DNA of 64,000 nt from assembly GCF_900110465.1 (NCBI RefSeq), contig NZ_FODV01000001.1, forward strand, positions 434,001 to 498,000, in the 5' to 3' direction. Source of the stretch: Halogranum amylolyticum (GTDB lineage: Archaea > Halobacteriota > Halobacteria > Halobacteriales > Haloferacaceae). This document shows positions 35,469 through 44,276 of this stretch, piece by piece; the stretch's first letter is position 1, and each line of letters starts with the position of its first letter. Position numbers and translations under genes: made by a program. The notes under the pieces were generated by a model. That model made no database searches. It was not told the DNA's origin and saw nothing but the letters and a program-made list of their open reading frames with translations.

Positions 35469-36389
35469 ATGAGCCAGGAAAGTAACCCGCCCGACTTCGT
35501 CGGCCGTTCGGGCGTCCGTTCTGCGCGCGAGCAGGGGATCAAGTGGCTACTGTTCGGTTGTGCCGCACTCTCGATAGCGGTCACCACGGCGATCGTCGCG
35601 ACGCTGTTGGTCGACGCCGTCGACTTCTTCCTCAGCGTTCCGCCGCTGGAGTTCTTCCTCGGAACGACGTGGAGTCCGTCGATCGACCAGGAGTTCGGCG
35701 TGCTTCCGCTGGTCTCCGGAACGCTGTTCGTGACCGCACTCTCGGCGCTCATCGCCATCCCCGTCGGCGTCGCGTCGGCGACGTACCTGAGCGAGTACGC
35801 GAGTGAACGGACACGCTCGATACTCAAACCGTCACTCGAGATTTTGGCCGGTATTCCGACGGTCGTCTACGGCTACTTCGCGCTCGTCTATCTCACGCCC
35901 GCACTCGAGTGGCTCGGTGTCCCGCTGAGCACGTTCAACGCCCTCAGTGCGTCGATCATGGTGGGGATCATGATCATCCCGATGGTGTCGAGCCTGAGCG
36001 AGGACGCGATGAGCGCCGTCCCCGACTCGCTGCGACAGGCGAGCTACGGGATGGGGGCGACGAAGCTCGAGGTGTCGACCGGCGTCGTCATCCCGGCGGC
36101 GGCCTCCGGCATCTTCTCCTCGTTCATCCTCGCGCTCTCGCGGGCTATCGGCGAGACGATGATCGTCGTCGTCGCCGCCGGGATGCGTCCGAGACTCGTC
36201 CCGAGTCCGTTCGAGTCGCTCGAAGTGATGACGGCCGCGATGGTCCAGCTCGTCACGACGGACATCGCCGGCGGGTCGACCGCCTACAAGGCGATGTTCG
36301 CGATCGGAATCACACTGTTCACGATCACGTTCGCCATGAATCTCACCAGTTCGTTCGTCGCATCGCGGTACCGGGAGGAGTACAAATGA
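35469..36389 (+). CDS. pstC: Phosphate ABC transporter permease PstC
   Basis: 306 residues, six membrane spans. PstC-type GTTWSPSIDQEFGVLPLVSG, the periplasmic turn and the EAA loop ASYGMGATKLEVSTGVVIPA that contacts PstB; RAIGETMIVVVAAGMRPRLV. The stop overlaps the ATG of a 14-codon ORF that reaches pstA. Confidence 0.95.
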   Translation: MSQESNPPDFVGRSGVRSAREQGIKWLLFGCAALSIAVTTAIVATLLVDAVDFFLSVPPLEFFLGTTWSPSIDQEFGVLPLVSGTLFVTALSALIAIPVGVASATYLSEYASERTRSILKPSLEILAGIPTVVYGYFALVYLTPALEWLGVPLSTFNALSASIMVGIMIIPMVSSLSEDAMSAVPDSLRQASYGMGATKLEVSTGVVIPAAASGIFSSFILALSRAIGETMIVVVAAGMRPRLVPSPFESLEVMTAAMVQLVTTDIAGGSTAYKAMFAIGITLFTITFAMNLTSSFVASRYREEYK

Positions 36390-36430
36390 GTCGTCACAGT
36401 GACGCCGAGTCCGCGGAGGTGACGGTCTGA
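36386..36430 (+). CDS. 14-codon coupling ORF between pstC and pstA
   Basis: ATG 36386 overlaps the pstC stop (ATGA) and the ORF (MSRHSDAESAEVTV) ends with a TGA that shares its last base with the pstA ATG (TGATG, 36428-36432). It fills the 40 bp that would separate pstC from pstA, so ribosomes could be handed on without release. Peptide function is unlikely; a translational relay is the simple explanation. It could also be the relic of a former pstA N-terminus shifted by one base. Confidence 0.4.
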   Translation: MSRHSDAESAEVTV

Positions 36431-38055
36431 TGGCGACGGGACACGACGAGCAGACCGGCGAGTGGTTCGGAGACACCGAACAGATCAACCGACTCCCGGG
36501 CAAGGTGTTCGCGGCGGTCTGTCTCGCGGCGACGCTGTTCGGCATCGTGATGGTCGCCGGGTTGCTCGCCTACGTGACGAAAGACGCGATCCGGCCGTTC
36601 ACCGCGAACCCCGGCTGGTTCCTCGTCTTCTTCCTGACGCTCGTTCTCCCGTCGACGGCGTTCCTCGGCTATCTCCGGCAGCGAACCGACGGTGGGGCGA
36701 CCGTCGGGACGACCGCCCTCGGGATTCCGCTGTTCGGGCTACTGCTCGGCAGTGGCGTCCTGCTGCTGTTCATCGACGTACTCAGCATCTTCGAGTGGTT
36801 CGCGTTCGTCATCGCCGCCGTCGTGGCGGGAGGTGTTCTCGCCGGTCACAGGCGGTTCCGGTCGAGAGCGTCGTTCCTCGAGGAACTCCTCGTCGGCGCG
36901 ATCACCCTCCTCGGACTCGCGCCGCTGACGTTCGAGTTCGTCTCCACGTTCCCGAGTCTCCCTCAGGCGTGGATCATCTACTTGCTCACGTTCGGTCTCG
37001 GCGGGGCGGCCGTCGGCGGCCTCGTCGTCGCCCGCCGTCGTCGCGACCAGCGCTCCGGCCTCCTCGCCTTCGCAGCGCTGTTCGTGACGGTGACCGCCGG
37101 CGTGTTCATCGACCCCTCGACCGGCATCACGCCGCCCGTGTGGGTCATCCTCTTTACGTTCGCTGGCGTTCCCACGGCGCTGTACGCCGAAGGCGTCGTC
37201 CGTCGCAGAGACGGTCGGCCCGTCGGCTTGCTGTTCCCGCTCGTCGTCGTCGCCGGGACGCTCCTCGGCGCTGCACTGGTGAATCTGCTCGGCTTCGCCG
37301 GGCCCGAAGCGTGGCTCGACTTCCAGTTCCTCACGAACGCGAACTCACGGTTCCCCGAAGAAGCCGGCATCTACCCGGCACTCATCGGGTCGATTCTGAT
37401 GATGGTCGTCGTTGCCGTCTCGTCGTTCCCCATCGGCGTCGGTGCGGCGCTGTATCTCGAAGAGTACGCCCCGAGCGACGGTCCGCTCGGAGTCGTCGTG
37501 AAGTTCATCGAGATCAACATCGCGAACCTCGCCGGCGTCCCGTCGGTCGTCTACGGGCTGTTGGGACTGGCGCTGTTCGTCAACTGGCTCAACTTCGCCA
37601 GCGGTATCGTCATCGTCGGCGGGATGACCGTCGGACTGCTCATCTTGCCGATCATCATCATCTCGGCACAGGAGGCGATCCGGGCAGTACCGGAATCGCT
37701 CCGAGAGGCGTCCTACGGAATGGGTGCGACCCGCTGGCAGACGGTTCGGCGAGTCGTCCTCCCCGAGGCGATCCCGGGGATCCTCACCGGAAGTATTCTC
37801 GCGTTCGGCCGCGCTATCGGCGAGACGGCTCCGCTGCTGATGATCGGGGCCGCGGCGTCGGTGTTCCGCGCGCCGGACGGCTTTTTCGACATCTTCAGCG
37901 CGATGCCACGACAGATCTACACCTGGGTCGGACAGCCGTCCCAGGAGTTCCAGTACGGCGTGATGGCCGCAGGCGTCGTCGCGCTCGTCACCGTGATGCT
38001 GTCGATGAACGCCGCAGCGATACTCATCCGGAACAAATATGAGCGGAGGTCGTAA
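36430..38055 (+). CDS. pstA: Phosphate ABC transporter permease PstA, extended
   Basis: 541 residues, far longer than bacterial PstA (about 290). The first 300 contain an additional bundle of six or more hydrophobic spans with a short hydrophilic segment (RQRTDGGATVGTT); the C-terminal 250 carry the canonical PstA part: TNANSRFPEEAGIYPALIGS, EYAPSDGPLGVVVKFIEINI and the EAA loop YGMGATRWQTVRRVVLPEAI. This two-part form is common in haloarchaea. Four bases before pstB. Confidence 0.93.
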   Translation: MATGHDEQTGEWFGDTEQINRLPGKVFAAVCLAATLFGIVMVAGLLAYVTKDAIRPFTANPGWFLVFFLTLVLPSTAFLGYLRQRTDGGATVGTTALGIPLFGLLLGSGVLLLFIDVLSIFEWFAFVIAAVVAGGVLAGHRRFRSRASFLEELLVGAITLLGLAPLTFEFVSTFPSLPQAWIIYLLTFGLGGAAVGGLVVARRRRDQRSGLLAFAALFVTVTAGVFIDPSTGITPPVWVILFTFAGVPTALYAEGVVRRRDGRPVGLLFPLVVVAGTLLGAALVNLLGFAGPEAWLDFQFLTNANSRFPEEAGIYPALIGSILMMVVVAVSSFPIGVGAALYLEEYAPSDGPLGVVVKFIEINIANLAGVPSVVYGLLGLALFVNWLNFASGIVIVGGMTVGLLILPIIIISAQEAIRAVPESLREASYGMGATRWQTVRRVVLPEAIPGILTGSILAFGRAIGETAPLLMIGAAASVFRAPDGFFDIFSAMPRQIYTWVGQPSQEFQYGVMAAGVVALVTVMLSMNAAAILIRNKYERRS

Positions 38056-38058
38056 ACA

Positions 38059-38934
38059 ATGAGCAACAAGAACATGACTGCTTCCGAACCGAACACCGAG
38101 AGCGACAGTACCGTCGAATCGCAGACGTCGCCCCGACCCGGGTCGGAAGTAGTCGACAGCGAGCTGAACAGCTCCGAACGAAACGAGACTGTGGTCTCCT
38201 CGCGGGACCTCAACGTCTTCTACGGCGAGACGCAGGCGCTACAGAACATCGACATCGAGATCCCGAAACGGCAGGTGACCGCAATGATCGGTCCGTCGGG
38301 CTGTGGGAAGTCGACGTTCCTCCGGTGTATCAACCGGATGAACGATCTCATCTCCTCCTGTCGGGTCGAAGGCGAGTTGCGCTTCGAGGGGAAGAACGTC
38401 TACGACGACGACGTCGACCCCGTCGCGCTCCGCCGCCGCATCGGGATGGTGTTCCAGTCGCCGAACCCGTTCCCGAAGAGCATCTACGAGAACGTCGCCT
38501 ACGGGCTGAAGATCCAGGGCAAGACCGACAACATGGACGAGAAGGTCGAACAGGCCCTCAAGTCCGCGGCGCTGTGGGACGAGGTGAAAGACCGCCTCGA
38601 CGAGTCCGGTCTCGACCTCTCGGGCGGCCAACAGCAGCGGCTCTGTATCGCCCGCGCCATCGCCGTCGACCCCGACGTCATCCTGATGGACGAACCGGCG
38701 TCGGCGCTCGACCCGGTCGCCACCTCGCAGGTCGAAGACCTCATCGCTGACCTCGCCGAGGACTACACGGTCGTCATCGTCACGCACAACATGCAGCAGG
38801 CGGCCCGCATCTCCGACAAGACGGCCGTCTTCCTCACCGGCGGGGAGCTCGTCGAGTTCGACGACACCCAGAAGATCTTCGAGAACCCCGAGAGTCAGCG
38901 GGTCGAAGACTACATCACCGGTAAGTTCGGGTAA
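38059..38934 (+). CDS. pstB: Phosphate ABC transporter ATP-binding protein PstB
   Basis: 291 residues. About 45 acidic residues precede the ATPase: Walker [22 protein letters not shown] (PstB hallmark), Q-loop [18 protein letters not shown], signature LSGGQQQRL, Walker [17 protein letters not shown] and H-loop [10 protein letters not shown]. Energises phosphate import via PstCA. Confidence 0.97.
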   Translation: MSNKNMTASEPNTESDSTVESQTSPRPGSEVVDSELNSSERNETVVSSRDLNVFYGETQALQNIDIEIPKRQVTAMIGPSGCGKSTFLRCINRMNDLISSCRVEGELRFEGKNVYDDDVDPVALRRRIGMVFQSPNPFPKSIYENVAYGLKIQGKTDNMDEKVEQALKSAALWDEVKDRLDESGLDLSGGQQQRLCIARAIAVDPDVILMDEPASALDPVATSQVEDLIADLAEDYTVVIVTHNMQQAARISDKTAVFLTGGELVEFDDTQKIFENPESQRVEDYITGKFG

Positions 38935-39035
38935 CCGCGTCGAACTCGGTAGCACGGCTGCATCGCCGGTCACTCGTCTCGTCCCTCGACGACGGCCGTT
39001 CTGCCGTCGTCGGGCGGTCTCGTCGGGTGACACAG

Positions 39036-39043
39036 CATATTTA
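39036..39043 (+). promoter_or_regulatory. TATA box of phoU
   Basis: CATATTTAAC about 28-30 nt before ATG 39070, suggesting that phoU can be transcribed apart from pstSCAB. Confidence 0.6.
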
Positions 39044-39069
39044 ACAGTTCGGACAGTCAACTGCTCACT

Positions 39070-39750
39070 ATGGCACGCGTAGAATATCAACAGCGACTCG
39101 AGGACCTCCGCGAGGACGTCCTCTACATGAGCGAAGTCGTCGGCGAACGACTCCGAAAGGGGTTCGACGCCCTGGAACAGAAGGACAACCGACTCGCAGA
39201 GGAGGTCATTGAGGGCGACGGCGAGATCAACCGGATGTATCTCGACCTCGAACAGGACTGTATCGACCTCTTGGCGCTCCAACAGCCGGTCGCGGGCGAC
39301 CTCCGATTTATCGCCGCGTCGTTCAAAATCATCACCGACCTCGAACGTATCGCCGACCTGGCGACGAACCTCGGCCAGTACGCCATCGCCGCCGAAAACG
39401 ACGTCTTCCCCGACGTCGACATCCAGCGGATCGGTGAGGAGACCATCGAGATGCTCGAGCAGTCGATGGCCGCCTACCGGAGCGAGGACGTCGATCTCTG
39501 TTACGACGTCGCGAGTAACGACGACGAAGTCGACGCGATGTGCGAGGCCGCGAGCGAACTCGTCGTCCGCGATCTCCTCGAGAGTGACCCGCTGGACAAG
39601 GACACCGACATCGACACCGAGTCGCTCATGCGCGAGGTGTCGCGACTGCTCCTCACTATCCGCGACGTCGAACGCATCGGCGACCACGCGGTCAACATCG
39701 CCGCACGGACGCTCTACATGATCGACAACAACGACGAACTGCTGTACTAA
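39070..39750 (+). CDS. phoU: Phosphate signalling protein PhoU
   Basis: 226 residues, two repeated three-helix bundles with the PhoU metal-site wording LRFIAASFKIITDLERIADL and LLTIRDVERIGDHAVNIAAR. PhoU restrains PstSCAB and signals phosphate sufficiency; unlike the regulator at 33017-34018 it has no DNA-binding arm. The 135-bp gap after pstB carries its own TATA box. Confidence 0.95.
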   Translation: MARVEYQQRLEDLREDVLYMSEVVGERLRKGFDALEQKDNRLAEEVIEGDGEINRMYLDLEQDCIDLLALQQPVAGDLRFIAASFKIITDLERIADLATNLGQYAIAAENDVFPDVDIQRIGEETIEMLEQSMAAYRSEDVDLCYDVASNDDEVDAMCEAASELVVRDLLESDPLDKDTDIDTESLMREVSRLLLTIRDVERIGDHAVNIAARTLYMIDNNDELLY

Positions 39751-39798
39751 CTCACTCTTTCGACGCGGTCCTCGGCCGCCTTCGACATCGAACCCCGC

Positions 39799-39899
39799 AA
39801 AAAAGTGGTCTTCGCGGTGGAACTGCGAAGGCCTGAACGGCGAAAAGCGCCTTTCTCTGAACGAAGAGGCCGCGAGGCTCGCTCTGCTCGCCTCGCGGC
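39799..39899 (-). terminator. Hairpin cluster and T-run behind the dodecin-like gene
   Basis: Read on the minus strand: hairpin 39869-39899 (perfect 10-bp stem GCCGCGAGGC/GCCTCGCGGC), a small GGCG-AAAAG-CGCC hairpin (39839-39851), hairpin 39807-39833 (cttcgc/gcgaag core, nine pairs with one G-U), then six T (39804-39799). Likely termination of the dodecin-like transcript, but more elaborate than needed. Two arm 9-mers recur in the array at 40.3-40.5 kb. Confidence 0.5.
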
Positions 39900-39935
39900 A
39901 CGACGTGCTCGCTCACTTCCGAGACGGCCTCCTCC

Positions 39936-40157
39936 TCAGTCGTCGCCTTCGTTCAGTTCCTCGACGTGGAACTCGATGGAGACTTTCGTCTCGAACCGTG
40001 GCTCTGCACCGACGGAGAAATCGAGCGTCTGTTCGACGATCTCGGCCGCTTGGATATGTTCGACGCTCGCCTCTGTCCGTTCGACGGCCTTCAGCGCGGC
40101 GTCTTCCCACGAGTCGGTGCTCGTCGCCGAGATGGTGACGTGTTTCGAGACGGCCAT
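39936..40157 (-). CDS. Dodecin-family protein without the flavin-stacking Trp
   Basis: 73 residues from ATG 40157. Dodecin fold: KHVTISATSTDSWEDAALKA, VERTEASVEHIQAAEIVEQT and FETKVSIEFHVEEL, forming a dodecameric shell. In Halobacterium dodecin a Trp in the VVWAEVVDQ stretch sandwiches riboflavin; the aligned position here is Ala (HIQAAEIVEQ), and the Gln in its last strand appears to be Glu. Flavin binding as known is therefore unlikely; other dodecins use CoA or no ligand. A TATA box at 40180-40186 predicts a leaderless mRNA. Confidence 0.8.
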   Translation of the reverse strand: MAVSKHVTISATSTDSWEDAALKAVERTEASVEHIQAAEIVEQTLDFSVGAEPRFETKVSIEFHVEELNEGDD

Positions 40158-40179
40158 AGAGACAGTACGCTCCGTTCGG

Positions 40180-40186
40180 ATATAGT
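40180..40186 (-). promoter_or_regulatory. TATA box of the dodecin-like gene
   Basis: Minus-strand CTATATC, 26 nt before ATG 40157; leaderless transcript expected. Confidence 0.6.
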
Positions 40187-40274
40187 CGTTCAGTGAGTGA
40201 AAAGACGTGACGAGAACACTGTACTGCGAGTGAGATTCGTCAGAACCGAACGACCAGGTCGGCGACCGAACGGA

Positions 40275-40461
40275 AGACGGAAGCCGTCTGAGGTAAGGGA
40301 GCCGTACTTTTGACGGGCGTTTTGCCGAGGGCGGCCGTATGCCGCCCGTGGTTCGAGACGGCAAAGCCGTCTCGTCATCACCAGAACATCTCGTGTTCTG
40401 GTTGGCAGCCAGAGTCCTATGGATTCTAGCCACATTCCCGGAAAGGCGCGGTGCGCCTTTC
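40275..40461. repeat. Array of six short perfect or near-perfect hairpins
   Basis: Non-coding interval between the cdc48 stop (40482, minus) and the dodecin promoter. Stems: 40275-40289 AGACGG/CCGTCT; 40329-40347 GGGCGGC/GCCGCCC; 40354-40374 CGAGACGGC/GCCGTCTCG with AAA loop; 40381-40401 CCAGAACA/TGTTCTGG; 40411-40427 AGAGTCC/GGATTCT (one G-U); 40441-40461 GAAAGGCGC/GCGCCTTTC with GGT loop. Loops are 3-5 nt. No T-run follows on either strand. The interval 40187-40274 shows nothing else. Confidence 0.7.
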
Positions 40462-40481
40462 GGACGACAGGGAAAACGGTT

Positions 40482-42707
40482 CTACTGGAACCCGATACGG
40501 CCGTCGCGACGTTCGCCGATCTGCTCGCGACCGCCGCCCTTGAACTGCTCTTCCATCTCCTCGTAGTAGTTGAGCAGGTCGTCGGAGATGGTCGGGCGGA
40601 CCGCCTCCATCGCCTTCCGGAAGTGCCGCATCTCGACCTCCTCGGCGTCGTCGTCCTCGCGGAGCGCCTCGATGGCGGCCTCGCGGGCGATCGACTCGAG
40701 GTCGGACCCCACGTAGCCTTCGGTGATCTCGGCGATCTCACGCAGGCTGACGTCGGGCGCGAGCGGCATCCCCGTCGTGTGGATTTTGAGGATCTGCTCG
40801 CGTCCCTCCTCGCCGGGTGATCCGATCATCACGAGGCGGTCGAACCGCCCCGAGCGGATGAGCGCCGGGTCGATCATGTCCGGTCGGTTGGTCGCGCCGA
40901 TGACCATCACGTCGCCCATCTCCTCGAGGCCGTCCAGTTCGGTCAGCAGTTGGTTGACGACGCGCTCGGAGACGTTGTTGCCCATCTCCTGTCCGCGACT
41001 GGGTGCGAGGCTGTCGAGTTCGTCGAAGAAGATGATACACGGCGACACCTGCCGCGCCTTGCGGAAGGTCTGCCGGATCGCCTTCTCGGACTCGCCGACC
41101 CACTTCGAGAGCAACTGCGGCCCGCGCACCGAGATGAAGTTGGCGTTCGTCTCGTTGGCGACGGCCTTCGCCATCAACGTCTTCCCGGTTCCCGGCGGCC
41201 CGTAGAGGAGCACACCTGCCGGTGGCTCGATACCCATCCGCGAGAACTTCTCTCGCTCGGTGAGCGGCCACTCGACGCTCTCTTTGACCTTCTGTTTCGG
41301 TCCTTCGAGTCCGCCGACGTCGTCCCAGGTGATCTTGGGCAGTTCGACGAGCACCTCGCGCATCGCGCTCGGTTCTACCTCGGCGAGCGCGCCGTTGAAG
41401 TCGTCTTTCTTGACGATCATCCGGTCGATGAGACTCGGCGGGATGTCGTCCTCGTCGAGGTCGATCTCGGGGAGGTAGCGCCGGAGCGCCTTCATCGCGG
41501 CCTCCTTCGTCAGGCTCTCGATGTCGGCACCGACGAAGCCGTGGGTCTCGTCTGCGAGGTAGTCCAGCGAGACGTCGTCGGAGAGCGGCATCCCGCGGGT
41601 GTGGACCTGTAGGATCTCCTTGCGGCCCATCTCGTCGGGGACGCCGATCTCGATCTCGCGGTCGAACCGACCGGGACGGCGGAGCGCTGGGTCGACGGAG
41701 TCGACGCGGTTCGTCGCCGCGATGACGATGACCTGTCCGCGGGTCTCCAGTCCGTCCATCATCGTCAGCAACTGGGCGACGACGCGGCGTTCGACCTCGC
41801 CGGTGACGTCCTCACGCTTGGGCGCGATGGAGTCGAGTTCGTCGATGAAGATGATCGACGGCGACTCCTCTTTGGCGTCCTCGAAGATCTCTCTCAACTG
41901 CTGTTCGGACTCGCCGTAGTACTTCGAGATGATCTCCGGGCCGGCGATGGAGAAGAAACTCGCCGACGTCTCGTTGGCGACTGCTTTCGCCAGGAGCGTC
42001 TTGCCGGTGCCCGGCGGGCCGTGCAGCAGCACGCCCTGCGGCGGCTCGATGCCGAGCTTCTTGAAGATCTGCGGATGTTTCATCGGCAGTTCGACCATCT
42101 CGCGGACGCGCTGGATCTCGCCCTGGAGGCCACCGATGTCTTCGTAGGTGATGCCGCCGCTGGCCTTCTCGAAGCCGGAGATGGGTTCCTCGCGGAGTTC
42201 CACCTCGGTGTCCTCGGTGACGAGGACGACGCCCTCGGGGTCGGTCTCGACGGCGATGAGCGGGATCGCCTGTCCGGGCGAGCGCATGAACGGGTGGTTC
42301 GTACTCGACATCACGGGAACGATGTCGCGCTCGACGACCGGGCGCTTGAGGATCTGCCGTTTGACCATCCCGGCGGCGTCGCTGCCGAACTGGACGCTGG
42401 CCTCCTCCGGCGGGGCGAGGACGAGTTTCTCGGCCTTCTTGGCCTCGGCTTTCCGAATCGTCACTCGCTCGCCGATGCCGACGTCCGCGTTCTGACGGGT
42501 GAACCCGTCGATGCGGACGGTGTCGGTGTTCCAGTCTTGTCGGTCCGCACGCCACACCTTCGCGGCGGTGGTCTCTGCACCCTCGATTTCGATGATGTCT
42601 CCCGGCGAGAGTTTGAGATGGAGCAGTGTGTCCGGATCAAGACGGGCGATGCCACGACCCGAGTCGTTCGGGTACGCCTTCGCCACTTCAAGTTGGACTT
42701 CGTTCAT
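40482..42707 (-). CDS. cdc48: Cdc48/p97-type AAA+ ATPase
   Basis: 741 residues. N-terminal double-psi-barrel substrate domain ([33 protein letters not shown]), then two AAA modules, each with Walker [17 protein letters not shown] / [16 protein letters not shown] and Walker B IIFIDELD / IIFFDELD, and Arg fingers in [11 protein letters not shown] and RSGRFDRLV. Unfolds proteins for the proteasome or other uses. The C-terminus ([13 protein letters not shown]) lacks an HbYX proteasome-docking motif. The stop is 20 bp from a hairpin array. Confidence 0.97.
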   Translation of the reverse strand: MNEVQLEVAKAYPNDSGRGIARLDPDTLLHLKLSPGDIIEIEGAETTAAKVWRADRQDWNTDTVRIDGFTRQNADVGIGERVTIRKAEAKKAEKLVLAPPEEASVQFGSDAAGMVKRQILKRPVVERDIVPVMSSTNHPFMRSPGQAIPLIAVETDPEGVVLVTEDTEVELREEPISGFEKASGGITYEDIGGLQGEIQRVREMVELPMKHPQIFKKLGIEPPQGVLLHGPPGTGKTLLAKAVANETSASFFSIAGPEIISKYYGESEQQLREIFEDAKEESPSIIFIDELDSIAPKREDVTGEVERRVVAQLLTMMDGLETRGQVIVIAATNRVDSVDPALRRPGRFDREIEIGVPDEMGRKEILQVHTRGMPLSDDVSLDYLADETHGFVGADIESLTKEAAMKALRRYLPEIDLDEDDIPPSLIDRMIVKKDDFNGALAEVEPSAMREVLVELPKITWDDVGGLEGPKQKVKESVEWPLTEREKFSRMGIEPPAGVLLYGPPGTGKTLMAKAVANETNANFISVRGPQLLSKWVGESEKAIRQTFRKARQVSPCIIFFDELDSLAPSRGQEMGNNVSERVVNQLLTELDGLEEMGDVMVIGATNRPDMIDPALIRSGRFDRLVMIGSPGEEGREQILKIHTTGMPLAPDVSLREIAEITEGYVGSDLESIAREAAIEALREDDDAEEVEMRHFRKAMEAVRPTISDDLLNYYEEMEEQFKGGGREQIGERRDGRIGFQ

Positions 42708-42906
42708 AGTTCACTTGCGGGGATACGTTGCCCTGTGCTTCCGTGTCGGTTAAGTGCTTTGCTACCCCCCACCGAGCGCCGATTGTGTGTCATCTGTTAG
42801 CACATACGGTGGGGGCGTACAAATCCCTACCGGGTTCGACAGACGAGACGGCGATGCACCGGCGTGAGACGGAGACGCTTTTGCCGCTGGGACCGCCTTC
42901 TCCGAT

Positions 42907-44268
42907 ATGCGCACACTCGCCTTCGACGGCCGGATGGGTGCCAGCGGAGATATGCTCCTCGCTGCACTCGTCGCCGCCGGTGCCGACCCCGACGTCCTCG
43001 CTCCCGTCGAGGAGGCGCTCGACGTCCGCTACGAGCTCGGGACGACGGAGAAAAACGGGATTCGAGCGACGACCGTCGACGTTCTACTGACGGACGCCGA
43101 GGAGCGGCCGGACTCCGGAGACGACGAGGTCGACACGGACGAGCACGACCACGAGGGGGGTCACAGTCACGGTCACGAGCACGGAGACGGACACAGTCAC
43201 AGCCACGACCACTCTCACGGTGACCCGACTCACGGCCACGAGGAGAGCCACGACCACCAGCGCGCGGAGGGTCACGGCCCACACCGGAGCTACGCCGAGG
43301 TGGTCGAACTCGTCGAGGAGATGGGGCTCCCGACGGACGTCGAACGCGACGCGCTCGCCGTCTTCGAGCGGCTCGGCGAGGCCGAGGCGTCGGTCCACGG
43401 CACTGACTTGGACGACACCCACTTCCACGAGGTCGGCGCGGACGACGCCATCGCCGACGTCGTCGGCACCTGCCTCCTCCTCGCGGACCTCGACGTCGAC
43501 CGCGTCGTGACGACGCCGCTGGCGACGGGCGGCGGTGAGGTCGACATCGACCACGGCGTCTACCCCGTACCGACGCCGGCGGTCGTCGAGATCGCACAGC
43601 AGGCCGACTGGTCGCTGAAGGGTGGTCCCGTCGAGGCCGAACTGCTCACCCCCACCGGCGCCGCCATCCTCGCACACTTCGCCGAGGGCGTCGACCACCT
43701 CCCGCCGCTCACGCTCGACAGTTCGGGGTACGGGGCCGGCGGTTACACCTTCCCGAACCATCCGAACGTCCTCCGAGCGCTCGTCGGCGACGGGAGCGGC
43801 CGACTGACTCGCGACGAGATCACCGTCCTAGAGACGAACCTCGACGACGCACCCCCGGAGGTGCTCGGTGGCCTGCAGGAGACGCTGAAGGCCGCGGGTG
43901 CTCGCGACGTCTCGGTCATTCCGGCGACGATGAAGAAGTCCCGACCGGGTCATCTGGTGAAGGTCGTCGTCAAACCCGAGGACGCCGAACGCGTCGCCCG
44001 TAAGCTGGCCGAGGAGACGGGGACGCTCGGCATCCGCGAGCACGGCGCGGGCCACCGCTGGATCGCCTCCCGGGCGTTCGAGACGGCGACGCTCGACGTC
44101 GACGGGGCCGCGTACGACGTCACGGTCAAGGTCGCCAGCGACGCCGCCGCCGACGTCTACGACTACAGCGCCGAGTACGACGACGCCCTCGCGGTCGCAC
44201 TCGAGACGGGGCTGTCGGTCCGCGAGGTGATGCGGCGAGCCGAGGAGACGGTTCGGTCCGCGTCGTAG
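42907..44268 (+). CDS. larC: Nickel pincer cofactor synthase LarC, His-rich
   Basis: 453 residues. LarC inserts nickel into the pincer nucleotide cofactor of lactate racemase and related enzymes. Family wording: FDGRMGASGDMLLAALVAAG, HFHEVGADDAIADVVGTCLL, ATGGGEVDIDHGVYPVPTPA and MKKSRPGHLVKVVVKPEDAE. Residues 75-125 form a His/Asp/Gly-rich loop with about twenty His, much like metal-storing domains. larB and larE are not in the window. Its promoter core may be GCTTTTGCC (42876). Confidence 0.95.
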   Translation: MRTLAFDGRMGASGDMLLAALVAAGADPDVLAPVEEALDVRYELGTTEKNGIRATTVDVLLTDAEERPDSGDDEVDTDEHDHEGGHSHGHEHGDGHSHSHDHSHGDPTHGHEESHDHQRAEGHGPHRSYAEVVELVEEMGLPTDVERDALAVFERLGEAEASVHGTDLDDTHFHEVGADDAIADVVGTCLLLADLDVDRVVTTPLATGGGEVDIDHGVYPVPTPAVVEIAQQADWSLKGGPVEAELLTPTGAAILAHFAEGVDHLPPLTLDSSGYGAGGYTFPNHPNVLRALVGDGSGRLTRDEITVLETNLDDAPPEVLGGLQETLKAAGARDVSVIPATMKKSRPGHLVKVVVKPEDAERVARKLAEETGTLGIREHGAGHRWIASRAFETATLDVDGAAYDVTVKVASDAAADVYDYSAEYDDALAVALETGLSVREVMRRAEETVRSAS

Positions 44269-44276
44269 TCGCCCCG

